Positions 9,574 through 24,791 are shown, numbered from the stretch's first letter. The stretch is 64,000 nucleotides of DNA from Zhengitettix transpicula (GCA_037074705.1 JAYJMR010000056.1:62001-126000); one strand, 5' to 3'. Notes: generated by a model from the letters alone, not told the origin. Translations and numbers: made by a program.

Positions 9574-12500
9574 AATAAGACTTTGTTATTTGAAGATTCT
9601 TGGTTGGTGAAATTCCAAACTTGTCGTCGAAACGTCGAAATATTATGATATATTAATTAATATTAATAGATTAAGATTTCAGAAGTGCGGGTTTGAGTAA
9701 TTTTTATAAAGAACGAATCATTTATTATGAAATAAGACTTTGTTATTTGAAGATTCTTGGTTGGTGAAATTCCAAACTTGTCGTCGAAACGTCGAAATAT
9801 TATGATATTTTAATTAGTATTAATAGATTAAGATTTTAGAAGTGCTGGTTTGAGTAATTTTTATAAAGAACGAGTCATTTATTATGAAATAAGACTTTGT
9901 TATTTGAAGATTCTTGGTTGGTGAAATTCCAAACTTGTCGTCGAAACGTCGAAATATTGGATATAATAATTAATATTAATAGATTAAGATTTTAAAAGTG
10001 CAGGTTTTGACTAATTTTTATAAAGAACGAGTCATTTATTATGAAATAAGACTTTGTTATTTGAAGATTCTTGGTTGGTGAAATTCCAAACTTGTCGTCG
10101 AAACGTCGAAATATTACGATATATTAATTAATATTAATGGATTAAGATTTTAGAAGTGCTGGTTTGAGTAATTTTTATAAAGAACGAGTCATTTATTATG
10201 AAATAAAACTTTGTTATTTGAAGATTCTTGGTTGGTGAAATTCCAAACTTGTCGTCGAAACGTCGAAATATTACGATATATTAATTAATATTAATGGATT
10301 AAGATTTTAGAAGTGCAGGTTTGAGTAATTTTTATAAAGAACGAGTCATTTATTATGAAATAAGACTTTGTTATTTGAAGATTCTTGGTTGGTAAAATTC
10401 CAAACTTGTCGTCGAAACGTCGAAATATTACGATATATTAATTAATATTAATGGATTAAGATTTTAGAAGTGCTGGTTTAAGTAATTTTTATAAAGAACG
10501 AGTCATTTATTATGAAATAAGACTTTGTTATTTGAAGATTCTTGGTTGGTGAAATTCCAAACTTGTCGTCGAAACGTCGAAATATTGGGATATATTAATT
10601 AATATTAATAGATTAAGATTTTAAAAGTGCAGGTTTGACTAATTTTTATAAAGAACGAGTCATTTATTATGAAATAAGACTTTGTTATTTGAAGATTCTT
10701 GGTTGGTGAAATTCCAAACTTGTCGTCGAAACGTCGAAATATTTTGATATATTAATTAATATTAATAGATTAAGATTTTAGAAGTGCTGGTTTGAGTAAT
10801 TTTTATAAAGAACGAGTCATTTATTATGAAATAAGACTTTGTTATTTGAAGATTCTTGGTTGGTGAAATTCCAAACTTGTCGTCGAAACGTCGAAATATT
10901 ATGATATATTAATTAATATTAATAGATTAAGATTTTAGAAGTGCGGGTTTGAGTAATTTTTATAAAGAACGAATCATTTATTATGAAATAAGACTTTGTT
11001 ATTTGAAGATTCTTGGTTGGTGAAATTCCAAACTTGTCGTCGAAACGTCGAAATATTATGATATATTAATTAATATTAATAGATTAAGATTTTAGAAGTG
11101 CGGGTTTGAGTAATTTTTATAAAGAACGAATCATTTATTATGAAATAAGACTTTGTTATTTGAAGATTCTTGGTTGGTGAAATTCCAAACTTGTCGTCGA
11201 AACGTCGAAATATTATGATATTTTAATAAGTATTAATAGATTAAGATTTTAGAAGTGCTGGTTTGAGTAATTTTTATAAAGAACGAGTCATTTATTATGA
11301 AATAAGACTTTGTTATTTGAAGATTCTTGGTTGGTGAAATTCCAAACTTGTCGTCGAAACGTCGAAATATTACGATATATTAATTAATATTAATGGATTA
11401 AGATTTTAGAAGTGCAGGTTTGAGTAATTTTTATAAAGAACGAGTCATTTATTATGAAATAAGACTTTGTTATTTGAAGATTCTTGGTTGGTGAAATTCC
11501 AAACTTGTCGTCGAAACGTCGAAATATTACGATATATTAATTAATATTAATAGATTAAGATTTTAGAAGTGCAGGTTTGAGTAATTTTTATAAAGAACGA
11601 ATCATTTATTATGAAATAAGACTTTGTTATTTGAAGATTCTTGGTTGGTGAAATTCCAAACTTGTCGTCGAAACGTCGAAATATTATGATATATTAATTA
11701 GTATTAATAGATTAAGATTTTAGAAGTGCTGGTTTGAGTAATTTTTATAAAGAACGAGTCATTTATTATGAATAAGACTTTGTTATTTGAAGATTCTTGG
11801 TTGGTGAAATTCCAAACTTGTCGTCGAAACGTCGAAATATTACGATATATTAATTAATATTAATGGATTAAGATTTTAGAAGTGCAGGTTTGAGTAATTT
11901 TTATAAAGAACGAGTCATTTATTATGAAATAAGACTTTGTTATTTGAAGATTCTTGGTTGGTGAAATTCCAAACTTGTCGTCGAAACGTCGAAATATTAC
12001 GATATATTAATTAATATTAATGGATTAAGATTTTAGAAGTGCAGGTTTGAGTAATTTTTATAAAGAACGAGTCATTTATTATGAAATAAGACTTTGTTAT
12101 TTGAAGATTATTGGTTAGTGAAATTCCAAACTTGTCGTCGAAACGTCGAAATATTACGATATATTAATTAATATTAATGGATTAAGATTTTAGAAGTGCA
12201 GGTTTGAGTAATTTTTATAAAGAACGAGTCATTTATTATGAAATAAGACTTTGTAATTTGAAGATTCTTGGTTGGTGAAATTCCAAACTTGTCGTCGAAA
12301 CGTCGAAATATTGGGATTTATAATTAATATTAATAGATTAAGATTTTAGAAGTGCAGGTTTGAGTAATTTTTATAAAGAACGAGTCATTTATTATGAAAT
12401 AAGACTTTGTTATTTGAAGATTCTTGGTTGGTGATATTCCAAACTTGTCGTCTAAACGTCGAAATATTACGATATATTAATTAATATTAATGGATTAAGA

Positions 12501-15500
12501 TTTTAGAAGTGCAGGTTTGAGTAATTTTTATAAAGAACGAGTCATTTATTATGAAATAAGACTTTGTTATTTGAAGATTCTTGGTTGGTGAAATTCCAAA
12601 CTTGTCGTCGAAACGTCGAAATATTACGATATATTAATTAATATTAATGGATTAAGATTTTAGAAGTGCAGGTTTGAGTAATTTTTATAAAGAACGAGTC
12701 ATTTATTATGAAATAAGACTTTGTTATTTGAAGATTCTTGGTCGGTGAAATTCCAAACTTGTCGTAGAAACGTCGAAATATTACGATATATTAATTAATA
12801 TTAATGGAATAAGATTTTAGAAGTGCAGGTTTGAGTAATTTTTATAAAGAACGAGTCATTTATTATGAAATAAGACTTTGTTATTGAAGATTCTTGGTTG
12901 GTGAAATTCCAAACTTGTCGTCGAAACGTCAAAATATTACGATATATTAATTAATATTAATAGATTAAGATTTTAGAAGTGCAGGTTTGACTAATTTTTA
13001 AAAAGAACGAGTCATTTATTATGAAATAAGACTTTGTTATTTGATAATTCTTGGTTGGTGAAATTCCAAACTTGTCGTCGAAACGTCGAAATATTACGAT
13101 ATATTAATTAATATTAATGGAATAAGATTTTAGAAGTGCAGGTTTGAGTAATTTTTATAAAGAACGAGTCATTTATTATGAAATAAGCCTTTGTTATTTG
13201 AAGATTCTTGGTTGGTGAATTCCAAACTTGTCGTCGAAACGTCGAAATATTACGATATATTAATTAATATTAATGGATTAAGATTTTAGAAGTGCAGGTT
13301 TGAGTAATTTTTATTAAGAACGAGTCATTTATTATGAAATAAGACTTTGTTATTTGAAGATTCTTGGTTGGTGAAATTCCAAACTTGTCGTCGAAACGTC
13401 GAAATATTGGGATATATTAATTAATATTAATAGATTAAGATTTTAGAAGAGCTGGTTTGAGTAATTTTTATAAAGAACGAGTCATTTATTGTGAAATAAG
13501 ACTTTGTTATTTGAAGATTCTTGGTTGGTGAAATTCCAAACTTGTCGTCGAAACGTCGAAATATTACGATATATTAATTAATATTAATGGATTAAGATTT
13601 TAGAAGTGCTGGTTTGAGTAATTTTTATAAAGAACGAGTCATTTATTATGAAATAAGACTTTGTTATTTGAAGATACTTGGTTGGTGAAATTCCAAACTT
13701 GTCGTCGAAACGTCGAAATATTACGATATATTAATTAATATTAATGGATGAAGATTTTAGAAGTGCTGGTTTGAGTAATTTTTATAAAGAACGAATCATT
13801 TATTATGAAATAAGACTTTGTTATTTGAAGATTCTTGGTTGGTGAAAATTCCAAACTTGTCGTCGAAACGTCGAAATATTACGATATATTAATTAATATT
13901 AATGGAATAAGATTTTAGAAGTGCAGGTTTGAGTAATTTTTATTATGAACGAGTCATTTATTATGAAATAAGACTTTGTTATTTGAAGATTCTTGGTTGG
14001 TGAAATTCCAAACTTGTCGTCGAAACGTCGAAATATTGGGATATATTAATTAATATTAATAGATTAAGATTTTAGAAGTGCTGGTTTGAGTAATTTTTAT
14101 AAAGAACGAATCATTTATTATGAAATAAGACTTTGTTATTTGAAGATTCTTGGTTGGTGAAATTCCAAACTTGTCGTCGAAACGTCGAAATATTACGATA
14201 TATTAAATAATATTAATGGATTAAGATTTTAGAAGTGCAGGTTTGAGTAATTTTTATAAAGAACGAGTCATTTATTATGAAATAAGACTTTGTTATTTGA
14301 AGATTCTTTGGTGAAATTCCAAACTTGTCGTCGAAACGTCGAAACATTACGATATATTAATTAATATTAATGGATTAAGATTTTAGAAGTGCAGGTTTGA
14401 GTAATTTTTATAAAGAACGAGTCATTTATTATGAAATAAGACTTTGTTATTTGAAGATTCTTGGTTGGTGAAATTCCAAACTTGTCGTCGAAACGTCGAA
14501 ATATTACGATATATTAATTAATATTAATGGAATAAGATTTTAGAAGTGCAGGTTTGAGTAATTTTTATAAAGAACGAGTCATTTATTATGAAATAAGACT
14601 TTGTTATTTGAAGATTCTTGGTTGGTGAAATTCCAAAGTTGTCGTCGAAACGTCGAAATATTACGATATATTAATTAATATTAATGGATTAAGATTTTAG
14701 AAGTGCTGGTTTGAGTAATTTTTAAAGAACGAGTCATTTATTATGTAATAAGACTTTGTTATTTGAAGATTCTTGGTTGGTGAAATTCCAAACTTGTCGT
14801 CGAAACGTCGAAATATTACGATATATTAATTAATATTAATGGATTAAGATTTTAGAAGTGCAGGTTTGAGTAATTTTTATAAAGAACGAGTCATTTATTA
14901 TGATATAAGACTTTGTTATTTGAAGATTCTTGTTGGTGAAATTCCAAACTTGTCGTCGAAACGTCGAAATATTACGATATATTAAATAATATTAATGGAT
15001 TAAGATTTTACAAGTGCAGGTTTGAGTAATTTTTATAAAGAACGAGTCATTTATTATGAAATAAAACTTTGTTATTTGAAGATTCTTGGTTGTTGAAATT
15101 CCAAACTTGTCGTCGAAACGTCGAAATATTACGATATATTAATTAATATTAATGGATTAAGATTTTAGAAGTGCTGGTTTGAGTAATTTTTATAAAGAAC
15201 GAGTCATTTATTATGAAATAAGACTTTGTTATTTGAAGATTCTTGGTTGGTGAAATTCCAAACTTGTCGTCGAAACGTCGAAATATTGGGATATATTAAT
15301 TAATATTAATAGATTAAGATTTTGGAAGTGCAGGTTTGAGTAATTTTTATAAAGAACGAGTCATTTATTATGAAATAAGTCTTTGTTATTTGAAGATTCT
15401 TGGTTGGTGAAATTCCAAACTTGTCGTCGAAACGTCGAAATATTGGGATATATTAATTAATATTAATAGATTAAGATTTTAAAAGTGCAGGTTTGACTAA

Positions 15501-15686
15501 TTTTTATAAAGAACGAGTCATTTATTATGAAATAAGACTTTGTTATTTGAAGATTCTTGGTTGGTGAAATTCCAAACTTGTCGTCGAAACGTCGAAATAT
15601 TACGATATATTAATTAATATTAATGGATTAAGATTTTAGAAGTGCAGGTTTGAGTAATTTTATAAAGAACGAGTCATTTATTATGA
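9103..15686 (+). repeat. Module C, copy 1 (42 monomers, three missing)
   Basis: The long module is defined by an ordered set of rare variants: TTCAGAAGTGCGGG (9,675), TATAATAATT, GGTTTTGACT (10,003), GTAAAATTCC (10,393), TTG class, two GCGGG units, TTTTAATAAGT (11,220), GATTATTGGTTAG (12,105), a GGGATTT unit, GTCTAAACG (12,451), GGTCGGTG with GTAGAAACG (12,741-12,770), GATAATTC (13,044), AATAAGCC (13,185), AGAAGAGCTGG (13,445), GATACTTGG (13,672) and TATTATGAACGAG (13,941). It then runs into a 9-mer-like tail to about 15.5 kb. Compared with copy 2, three units are missing after the AAATAAT monomer (the ACG, GGG and GGTTCGTG/TTG units). Many one-base indels here are absent from the other copies. 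Confidence 0.85.
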
Positions 15687-18600
15687 AATAAGACTTTGTT
15701 ATTTGAAGATTCTTGGTTGGTGAAATTCCAAAACTTGTCGTCGAAACGTCGAAATATTACGATATATTAATTAATATTAATGGATGAAGATTTTAGAAGT
15801 GCTGGTTTGAGTAATTTTTATAAAGAACGAGTCATTTATTATGAAATAAGACTTTGTTATTTGAAGATTCTTGGTTGGTGAAATTCCAAACTTGTCGTCG
15901 AAACGTCGAAATATTACGATTTATTAATTAATATTAATGGATGAAGATTTTAGAAGTGCTGGTTTGAGTAATTTTTATAAAGAACGAATCATTTATTATG
16001 AAATAAGACTTTGTTATTTGAAGATTCTTGGTTGGTGAAATTCCAAACTTGTCGTCGAAACGTCGAAATATTACGATATATTAAATAATATTAATGGATT
16101 AAGATTTTAGAAGTGCAGGTTTGAGTAATTTTTATAAAGAACGAGTCATTTATTATGAAATAAGACTTTGTTATTTGAAGATTCTTGGTTGGTGAAATTC
16201 CAAACTTGTCGTCGAAACGTCGAAATATTACGATATATTAATTAATATTAATGGATTAAGATTTTAGAAGTGCAGGTTTGAGTAATTTTTATAAAGAACG
16301 AGTCATTTATTATGAAATAAGACTTTGTTATTTGAAGATTCTTGGTTGGTGAAATTCCAAACTTGTCGTCGAAACGTCGAAATATTGGGATATATTAATT
16401 AATATTAATAGATTAAGATTTTAAAAGTGCAGGTTTGACTAATTTTATAAAGAACGAGTCATTTATTATGAAATAAGACTTTGTTATTTGAAGATTCTTG
16501 GTTCGTGAAATTCCAAACTTGTCGTCGAAACGTCGAAATATTTTGATATATTAATTAATATTAATAGATTAAGATTTTAGAAGTGCTGGTTTGAGTAATT
16601 TTTAAAAAGAACGAGTCATTTATTATGAAATAAGACTTTGTTATTTGAAGATTCTTGGTTGGTGAAATTCCAAACTTGTCGTCGAAACGTCGAAATATTA
16701 TGATATATTAATTAATATTAATAGATTAAGATTTCAGAAGTGCGGGTTTGAGTAATTTTATAAAGAACGAATCATTTATTATGAAATAAGACTTTGTTAT
16801 TTGAAGATTCTTGGTTGGTGAAATTCCAAACTTGTCGTCGAAACGTCGAAATATTATGATATTTTAATTAGTATTAATAGATTAAGATTTTAGAAGTGCT
16901 GGTTTGAGTAATTTTTATAAAGAACGAGTCATTTATTATGAAATAAGACTTTGTTATTTGAAGATTCTTGGTTGGTGAAATTCCAAACTTGTCGTCGAAA
17001 CGTCGAAATATTGGGATATAATAATTAATATTAATAGATTAAGATTTTAAAAGTGCAGGTTTTGACTAATTTTTATAAAGAACGAGTCATTTATTATGAA
17101 ATAAGACTTTGTTATTTGAAGATTCTTGGTTGGTGAAATTCCAAACTTGTCGTCGAAACGTCGAAATATTACGATATATTAATTAATATTAATGGATTAA
17201 GATTTTAGAAGTGCTGGTTTGAGTAATTTTTATAAAGAACGAGTCATTTATTATGAAATAAAACTTTGTTATTTGAAGATTCTTGGTTGGTGAAATTCCA
17301 AACTTGTCGTCCGAAACGTCGAAATATTACGATATATTAATTAATATTAATGGATTAAGATTTTAGAAGTGCAGGTTTGAGTAATTTTTATAAAGAACGA
17401 GTCATTTATTATGAAATAAGACTTTGTTATTTGAAGATTCTTGGTTGGTAAAATTCCAAACTTGTCGTCGAAACGTCGAAATATTACGATATATTAATTA
17501 ATATTAATGGATTAAGATTTTAGAAGTGCTGGTTTAAGTAATTTTTATAAAGAACGAGTCATTTATTATGAAATAAGACTTTGTTATTTGAAGATTCTTG
17601 GTTGGTGAAATTCCAAACTTGTCGTCGAAACGTCGAAATATTGGGATTATATTAATTAATATTAATAGATTAAGATTTTAAAAGTGCAGGTTTGACTAAT
17701 TTTTATAAAGAACGAGTCATTTATTATGAAATAAGACTTTGTTATTTGAAGATTCTTGGTTGGTGAAATTCCAAACTTGTCGTCGAAACGTCGAAATATT
17801 TTGATATATTAATTAATATTAATAGATTAAGATTTTAGAAGTGCTGGTTTGAGTAATTTTTATAAAGAACGAGTCATTTATTATGAAATAAGACTTTGTT
17901 ATTTGAAGATTCTTGGTTGGTGAAATTCCAAACTTGTCGTCGAAACGTCGAAATATTATGATATATTAATTAATATTAATAGATTAAGATTTTAGAAGTG
18001 CGGGTTTTGAGTAATTTTTATAAAGAACGAATCATTTATTATGAAATAAGACTTTGTTATTTGAAGATTCTTGGTTGGTGAAATTCCAAACTTGTCGTCG
18101 AAACGTCGAAATATTATGATATATTAATTAATATTAATAGATTAAGATTTTAGAAGTGCGGGTTTGAGTAATTTTATAAAGAACGAATCATTTATTATGA
18201 AATAAGACTTTGTTATTTGAAGATTCTTGGTTGGTGAAATTCCAAACTTGTCGTCGAAACGTCGAAATATTATGATATTTTAATAAGTATTAATAGATTA
18301 AGATTTTAGAAGTGCTGGTTTGAGTAATTTTTATAAAGAACGAGTCATTTATTATGAAATAAGACTTTGTTATTTGAAGATTCTTGGTTGGTGAAATTCC
18401 AAACTTGTCGTCGAAACGTCGAAATATTACGATATATTAATTAATATTAATGGATTAAGATTTTAGAAGTGCAGGTTTGAGTAATTTTTATAAAGAACGA
18501 GTCATTTATTATGAAATAAGACTTTGTTATTTGAAGATTCTTGGTTGGTGAAATTCCAAACTTGTCGTCGAAACGTCGAAATATTACGATATATTAATTA

Positions 18601-21600
18601 ATATTAATAGATTAAGATTTTAGAAGTGCAGGTTTGAGTAATTTTTATAAAGAACGAATCATTTATTATGAAATAAGACTTTGTTATTTGAAGATTCTTG
18701 GTTGGTGAAATTCAAACTTGTCGTCGAAACGTCGAAATATTATGATATATTAATTAGTATTAATAGATTAAGATTTTAGAAGTGCTGGTTTGAGTAATTT
18801 TTATAAAGAACGAGTCATTTATTATGAAATAAGACTTTGTTATTTGAAGATTCTTGGTTGGTGAAATTCCAAACTTGTCGTCGAAACGTCGAAATATTAC
18901 GATATATTAATTAATATTAATGGATTAAGATTTTAGAAGTGCAGGTTTGAGTAATTTTTATAAAGAACGAGTCATTTATTATGAAATAAGACTTTGTTTA
19001 TTTGAAGATTCTTGGTTGGTGAAATTCCAAACTTGTCGTCGAAACGTCGAAATATTACGATATATTAATTAATATTAATGGATTAAGATTTTAGAAGTGC
19101 AGGTTTGAGTAATTTTTATAAAGAACGAGTCATTTATTATGAAATAAGACTTTGTTATTTGAAGATTATTGGTTAGTGAAATTCCAAACTTGTCGTCGAA
19201 ACGTCGAAATATTACGATATATTAATTAATATTAATGGATTAAGATTTTAGAAGTGCAGGTTTGAGTAATTTTTATAAAGAACGAGTCATTTATTATGAA
19301 ATAAGACTTTGTAATTTGAAGATTCTTTGTTGGTGAAATTCCAAACTTGTCGTCGAAACGTCGAAATATTGGATTTATTAATTAATATTAATAGATTAAG
19401 ATTTTAGAAGTGCAGGTTTGAGTAATTTTTATAAAGAACGAGTCATTTATTATGAAATAAGACTTTGTTATTTGAAGATTCTTGGTTGGTGATATTCCAA
19501 ACTTGTCGTCTAAACGTCGAAATATTACGATATATTAATTAATATTAATGGATTAAGATTTTAGAAGTGCAGGTTTGAGTATTTTTATAAAGAACGAGTC
19601 ATTTATTATGAAATAAGACTTTGTTATTTGAAGATTCTTGGTTGGTGAAATTCCAAACTTGTCGTCGAAACGTCGAAATATTACGATATATTAATTAATA
19701 TTAATGGATTAAGATTTTAGAAGTGCAGGTTTGAGTAATTTTTATAAAGAACGAGTCATTTATTATGAAATAAGACTTTGTTATTTGAAGATTCTTGGTC
19801 GGTGAAATTCCAAACTTGTCGTAGAAACGTCGAAATATTACGATATATTAATTAATATTAATGGAATAAGATTTTAGAAGTGCAGGTTTGAGTAATTTTT
19901 ATAAAGAACGAGTCATTTATTATGAAATAAGACTTTGTTATTTGAAGATTCTTGGTTGGTGAAATTCCAAACTTGTCGTCGAAACGTCAAAATATTACGA
20001 TATATTAATTAATATTAATAGATTAAGATTTTAGAAGTGCAGGTTTGACTAATTTTTAAAAAGAACGAGTCATTTATTATGAAATAAGACTTTGTTATTT
20101 GATAATTCTTGGGGTGAAATTCCAAACTTGTCGTCGAAACGTCGAAATATTACGATATATTAATTAATATTAATGGAATAAGATTTTAGAAGTGCAGGTT
20201 TGAGTAATTTTTATAAAGAACGAGTCATTTATTATGAAATAAGCCTTTGTTATTTGAAGATTCTTGGTTGGTGAAATTCCAAACTTGTCGTCGAAACGTC
20301 GAAATATTACGATATATTAATTAATATTAATGGATTAAGATTTTAGAAGTGCAGGTTTGAGTAATTTTTATTAAGAACGAGTCATTTATTATGAAATAAG
20401 ACTTTGTTATTTGAAGATTCTTGGTTGGTGAAATTCCAAACTTGTCGTCGAAACGTCGAAATATTGGGATATATTAATTAATATTAATAGATTAAGATTT
20501 TAGAAGAGCTGGTTTGAGTAATTTTTATAAAGAACGAGTCATTTATTGTGAAATAAGACTTTGTTATTTGAAGATTCTTGGTTGGTGAAATTCCAAACTT
20601 GTCGTCGAAACGTCGAAATATTACGATATATTAATTAATATTAATGGATTAAGATTTTAGAAGTGCTGGTTTGAGTAATTTTTATAAAGAACGAGTCATT
20701 TATTATGAAATAAGACTTTGTTATTTGAAGATACTTGGTTGGTGAAATTCCAAACTTGTCGTCGAAACGTCGAAATATTACGATATATTAATTAATATTA
20801 ATGGATGAAGATTTTAGAAGTGCTGGTTTGAGTAATTTTTATAAAGAACGAATCATTTATTATGAAATAAGACTTTGTTATTTGAAGATTCTTGGTTGGT
20901 GAAATTCCAAACTTGTCGTCGAAACGTCGAAATATTACGATATATTAATTAATATTAATGGAATAAGATTTTAGATGTGCAGGTTTGAGTAATTTTTATT
21001 ATGAACGAGTCATTTATTATGAAATAAGACTTTGTTATTTGAAGATTCTTGGTTGGTGAAATTCCAAACTTGTCGTCGAAACGTCGAAATATTGGGATAT
21101 ATTAATTAATATTAATAGATTAAGATTTTAGAAGTGCTGGTTTGAGTAATTTTTATAAAGAACGAATCATTTATTATGAAATAAGACTTTGTTATTTGAA
21201 GATTCTTGGTTGGTGAAATTCCAAACTTGTCGTCGAAACGTCGAAATATTACGATATATTAAATAATATTAATGGATTAAGATTTTAGAAGTGCAGGTTT
21301 GAGTAATTTTTATAAAGAACGAGTCATTTATTATGAAATAAGACTTTGTTATTTGAAGATTCTTGGTTGGTGAAATTCCAAACTTGTCGTCGAAACGTCG
21401 AAATATTACGATATATTAATTAATATTAATGGATTAAGATTTTAGAAGTGCAGGTTTGAGTAATTTTTATAAAGAACGAGTCATTTATTATGAAATAAGA
21501 CTTTGTTATTTGAAGATTCTTGGTTGGTGAAATTCCAAACTTGTCGTCGAAACGTCGAAATATTACGATATATTAATTAATATTAATGGAATAAGATTTT

Positions 21601-22748
21601 AGAAGTGCAGGTTTGAGTAATTTTTATAAAGAACGAGTCATTTATTATGAAATAAGACTTTGTTATTTGAAGATTCTTGGTTGGTGAAATTCCAAAGTTG
21701 TCGTCGAAACGTCGAAATATTACGATATATTAATTAATATTAATGGATTAAGATTTTAGAAGTGCTGGTTTGAGTAATTTTTTAAAGAACGAGTCATTTA
21801 TTATGTAATAAGACTTTGTTATTTGAAGATTCTTGGTTGGTGAAATTCCAAACTTGTCGTCGAAACGTCGAAATATTACGATATATTAATTAATATTAAT
21901 GGATTAAGATTTTAGAAGTGCAGGTTTGAGTAATTTTTATAAAGAACGAGTCATTTATTATGATATAAGACTTTGTTATTTGAAGATTCTTGGTTGGTGA
22001 AATTCCAAACTTGTCGTCGAAACGTCGAAATATTACGATATATTAAATAATATTAATGGATTAAGATTTTACAAGTGCAGGTTTGAGTAATTTTTATAAA
22101 GAACGAGTCATTTATTATGAAATAAAACTTTGTTATTTGAAGATTCTTGGTTGTTGAAATTCCAAACTTGTCGTCGAAACGTCGAAATATTACGATATAT
22201 TAATTAATATTAATGGATTAAGATTTTAGAAGTGCTGGTTTGAGTAATTTTTATAAAGAACGAGTCATTTATTATGAAATAAGACTTTGTTATTTGAAGA
22301 TTCTTGGTTGGTGAAATTCCAAACTTGTCGTCGAAACGTCGAAATATTGGGATATATTAATTAATATTAATAGATTAAGATTTTGGAAGTGCAGGTTTGA
22401 GTAATTTTTATAAAGAACGAGTCATTTATTATGAAATAAGTCTTTGTTATTTGAAGATTCTTGGTTGGTGAAATTCCAAACTTGTCGTCGAAACGTCGAA
22501 ATATTGGGATATATTAATTAATATTAATAGATTAAGATTTTAAAAGTGCAGGTTTGACTAATTTTTATAAAGAACGAGTCATTTATTATGAAATAAGACT
22601 TTGTTATTTGAAGATTCTTGGTTGGTGAAATTCCAAACTTGTCGTCGAAACGTCGAAATATTACGATATATTAATTAATATTAATGGATTAAGATTTTAG
22701 AAGTGCAGGTTTGAGTAATTTTTATAAAGAACGAGTCATTTATTATGA
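15687..22748 (+). repeat. Module C, copy 2 (45 monomers)
   Basis: Monomers 101-145 repeat copy 1 at a 45-unit offset (for example AGAAGAGCTGG at 20,511 against 13,445, and GATTATTGGTTAG at 19,163 against 12,105). Copy 2 has the three units missing from copy 1, including GGTTCGTG with the TTG class near 16,502-16,545. It carries the same tail (CCAAAGTTG, TGATATAAG, ACAAGTGCAGG near 22,070, GTTGTTGAAATT near 22,151, TTTGGAAGTGC near 22,383). The shared ACAAGTGCAGG and TTTGGAAGTGC changes are absent from the 9-mer at 2-5 kb, showing that copies 1 and 2 share a more recent ancestor. Single-base indels are frequent up to about 20.1 kb and rare beyond. Confidence 0.87.
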
Positions 22749-23690
22749 AATAAGACTTTGTTATTTGAAGATTCTTGGTTGGTGAAATTCCAAACTTGTC
22801 ATCGAAACGTCGAAATATTACGATATATTAATTAATATTAATGGATTAAGATTTTAGAAGTGCAGGTTTGAGTATTTTTTATAAAGAACGAGTCATTTAT
22901 TATGAAATAAGACTTTGTTATTTGAAGATTCTTGGTTGGTGAAATTCCAAACTTGTCGTCGAAACGTCGAAATATTACGATATATTAATTAATATTAATG
23001 GATTAAGATTTTAGAAGTGCTGGTTTGAGTAATTTTTATAAAGAACGAGTCATTTATTATGAAATAAGACTTTGTTATTTGAAGATTCTTGGTTGGTGAA
23101 ATTCCAAACTTGTCGTCGAAACGTCGAAATATTACGATATATTAATTAATATTAATGGATTAAGATTATAGAAGTGCTGGTTTGAGTAATTTTTATAAAG
23201 AACGAGTCATTTATTATGAAATAAGACTTTGTTATTTGAAGATTCTTGGTTGGTGAAATTCCAAACTTGTCGTCGAAACGTCGAAATATTGGGATATATT
23301 AATTAATATTAATAGATTAAGATTTTAAAAGTGCAGGTTTGACTAATTTTTATAAAGAACGAGTCATTTATTATGAAATAAGACTTTGTTATTTGAAGAT
23401 TCTTGGTTGGTGAAATTCCAAACTTGTCGTCGAAACGTCGAAATATTACGATAAATTAATTAATATTAATGGATTAAGATTTTAGAAGTGCAGGTTTGAG
23501 TAATTTTTATAAAGAACGAGTCATTTATTATGAAATAAGACTTTGTTATTTGAAGATTCTTGGTTGGTGAAATTCCAAACTTTTCGTCGAAACGTCGAAA
23601 TATTACGATATATTATTTAATATTAATGGATTAAGATTTTAGAAGTGCAGGTTTGAGTAATTTTTATAAAGAACGAGTCATTTATTATTA
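22592..23690 (+). repeat. Partial module B copy (7 monomers)
   Basis: Monomers 145-151 match units 47-53 of the reference module B: GTCATCG with GAGTATTTTTT (22,800-22,880), a GCT unit, AGATTATAG (near 23,165), GGG with GAC, GATAAATT (near 23,451), and TTTTCGTCG with a TATTATTATATAAG end (23,581-23,695). The first of the seven is also the last unit of module C copy 2, so the switch between modules lies within a monomer of ordinary sequence and cannot be placed to the base. Confidence 0.78.
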
Positions 23691-24791
23691 TATAAGACTT
23701 TGTTATTTGAAGATTCTTGGTTGGTGAAATTCCAAACTTGTCGTCGAAACGTCGAAATATTACGATAAATTAATTAATATTAATGGATTAAGATTTTAGA
23801 AGTGCAGGTTTGAGTAATTTTTATAAAGAACGAGTCATTTATTATGAAATAAGACTTTGTTATTTGAAGATACTTGGTTGGTGAAATTCCAAACTTGTCG
23901 TCGAAACGTCGAAATATTACGATATATTAATTAATATTAATGGATTAAGATTTTAGAAGTGCTGGTTTGAGTAATTTTTATAAAGAACGAGTCATTTATT
24001 ATGAAATAAGACTTTGTTATTTGAAGATTTATGGTTGGTGAAATTCCAAACTTGTCTTCGAAACGTCGAAATATTACGATATATTAATTAATATTAATGG
24101 ATTAAGATTTTAGAAGTGCAGGTTTGAGTAATTTTTATAAAGAACGAGTCATTTATTATGAAATAAGACTTTGTTATTTGAAGATTCTTGGTTGGTGAAA
24201 TTCCAAACTTGTCGTCGAAACGTCGAAATATTACGATATATTAATTAATATTAATGGATAAAGATTTTAGAAGTGCTGGTTTGAGTAATTTTTATAAAGA
24301 ACGAGTCATTTATTATGAAATAAGACTTTGTTATTTGAAGATTCTTGGTTGGTGAAATTCCAAACTTGTCGTCGAAACGTCGAAATATTACGATATATTA
24401 ATTAATATTAATGGATTAAGATTTTAGAAGTGCAGGTTTGAGTAATTTTTATAAAGAACGAGTCATTTATTATGAAATAAGACTTTGTTATTTGAAGATT
24501 CTTGGTTGGTGAAATTCCAAACTTGTCGTCGAAACGTCGAAATATTACGATATATTAATTAATATTAATAGATTAAGATTTTAGAAGTGCACGTTTGAGT
24601 AATTTTTATAAAGAACGAATCATTTATTATGAAATAAGACTTTGTTATTTGAAGATTCTTGGTTGGTGAAATTCCAAACTTGTCGTCGAAACGTCGAAAT
24701 ATTATAATATATATTAATTAGTATTAATAGATTAAGATTTTAGAAGTGCTGGTTTGAGTAATTTTTATAAAGAACGAGTCATTTATTATGA
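23691..24791 (+). repeat. Private seven-monomer insert (monomers 152-158)
   Basis: These units separate two partial copies of module B and have no full partner in the window. Markers: GATAAATT again (near 23,763), GATACTTGG (near 23,869), GATTTATGG with GTCTTCGAAAC (24,026-24,063), GGATAAAG (near 24,256), GCACGTTTGAG (near 24,588) and an ATAATATATATT unit two bases long (near 24,705). GTCTTCGAAAC is otherwise seen only near 59.2 and 60.0 kb. The segment may be an insertion by unequal exchange with a part of the array outside the window. Confidence 0.65.
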
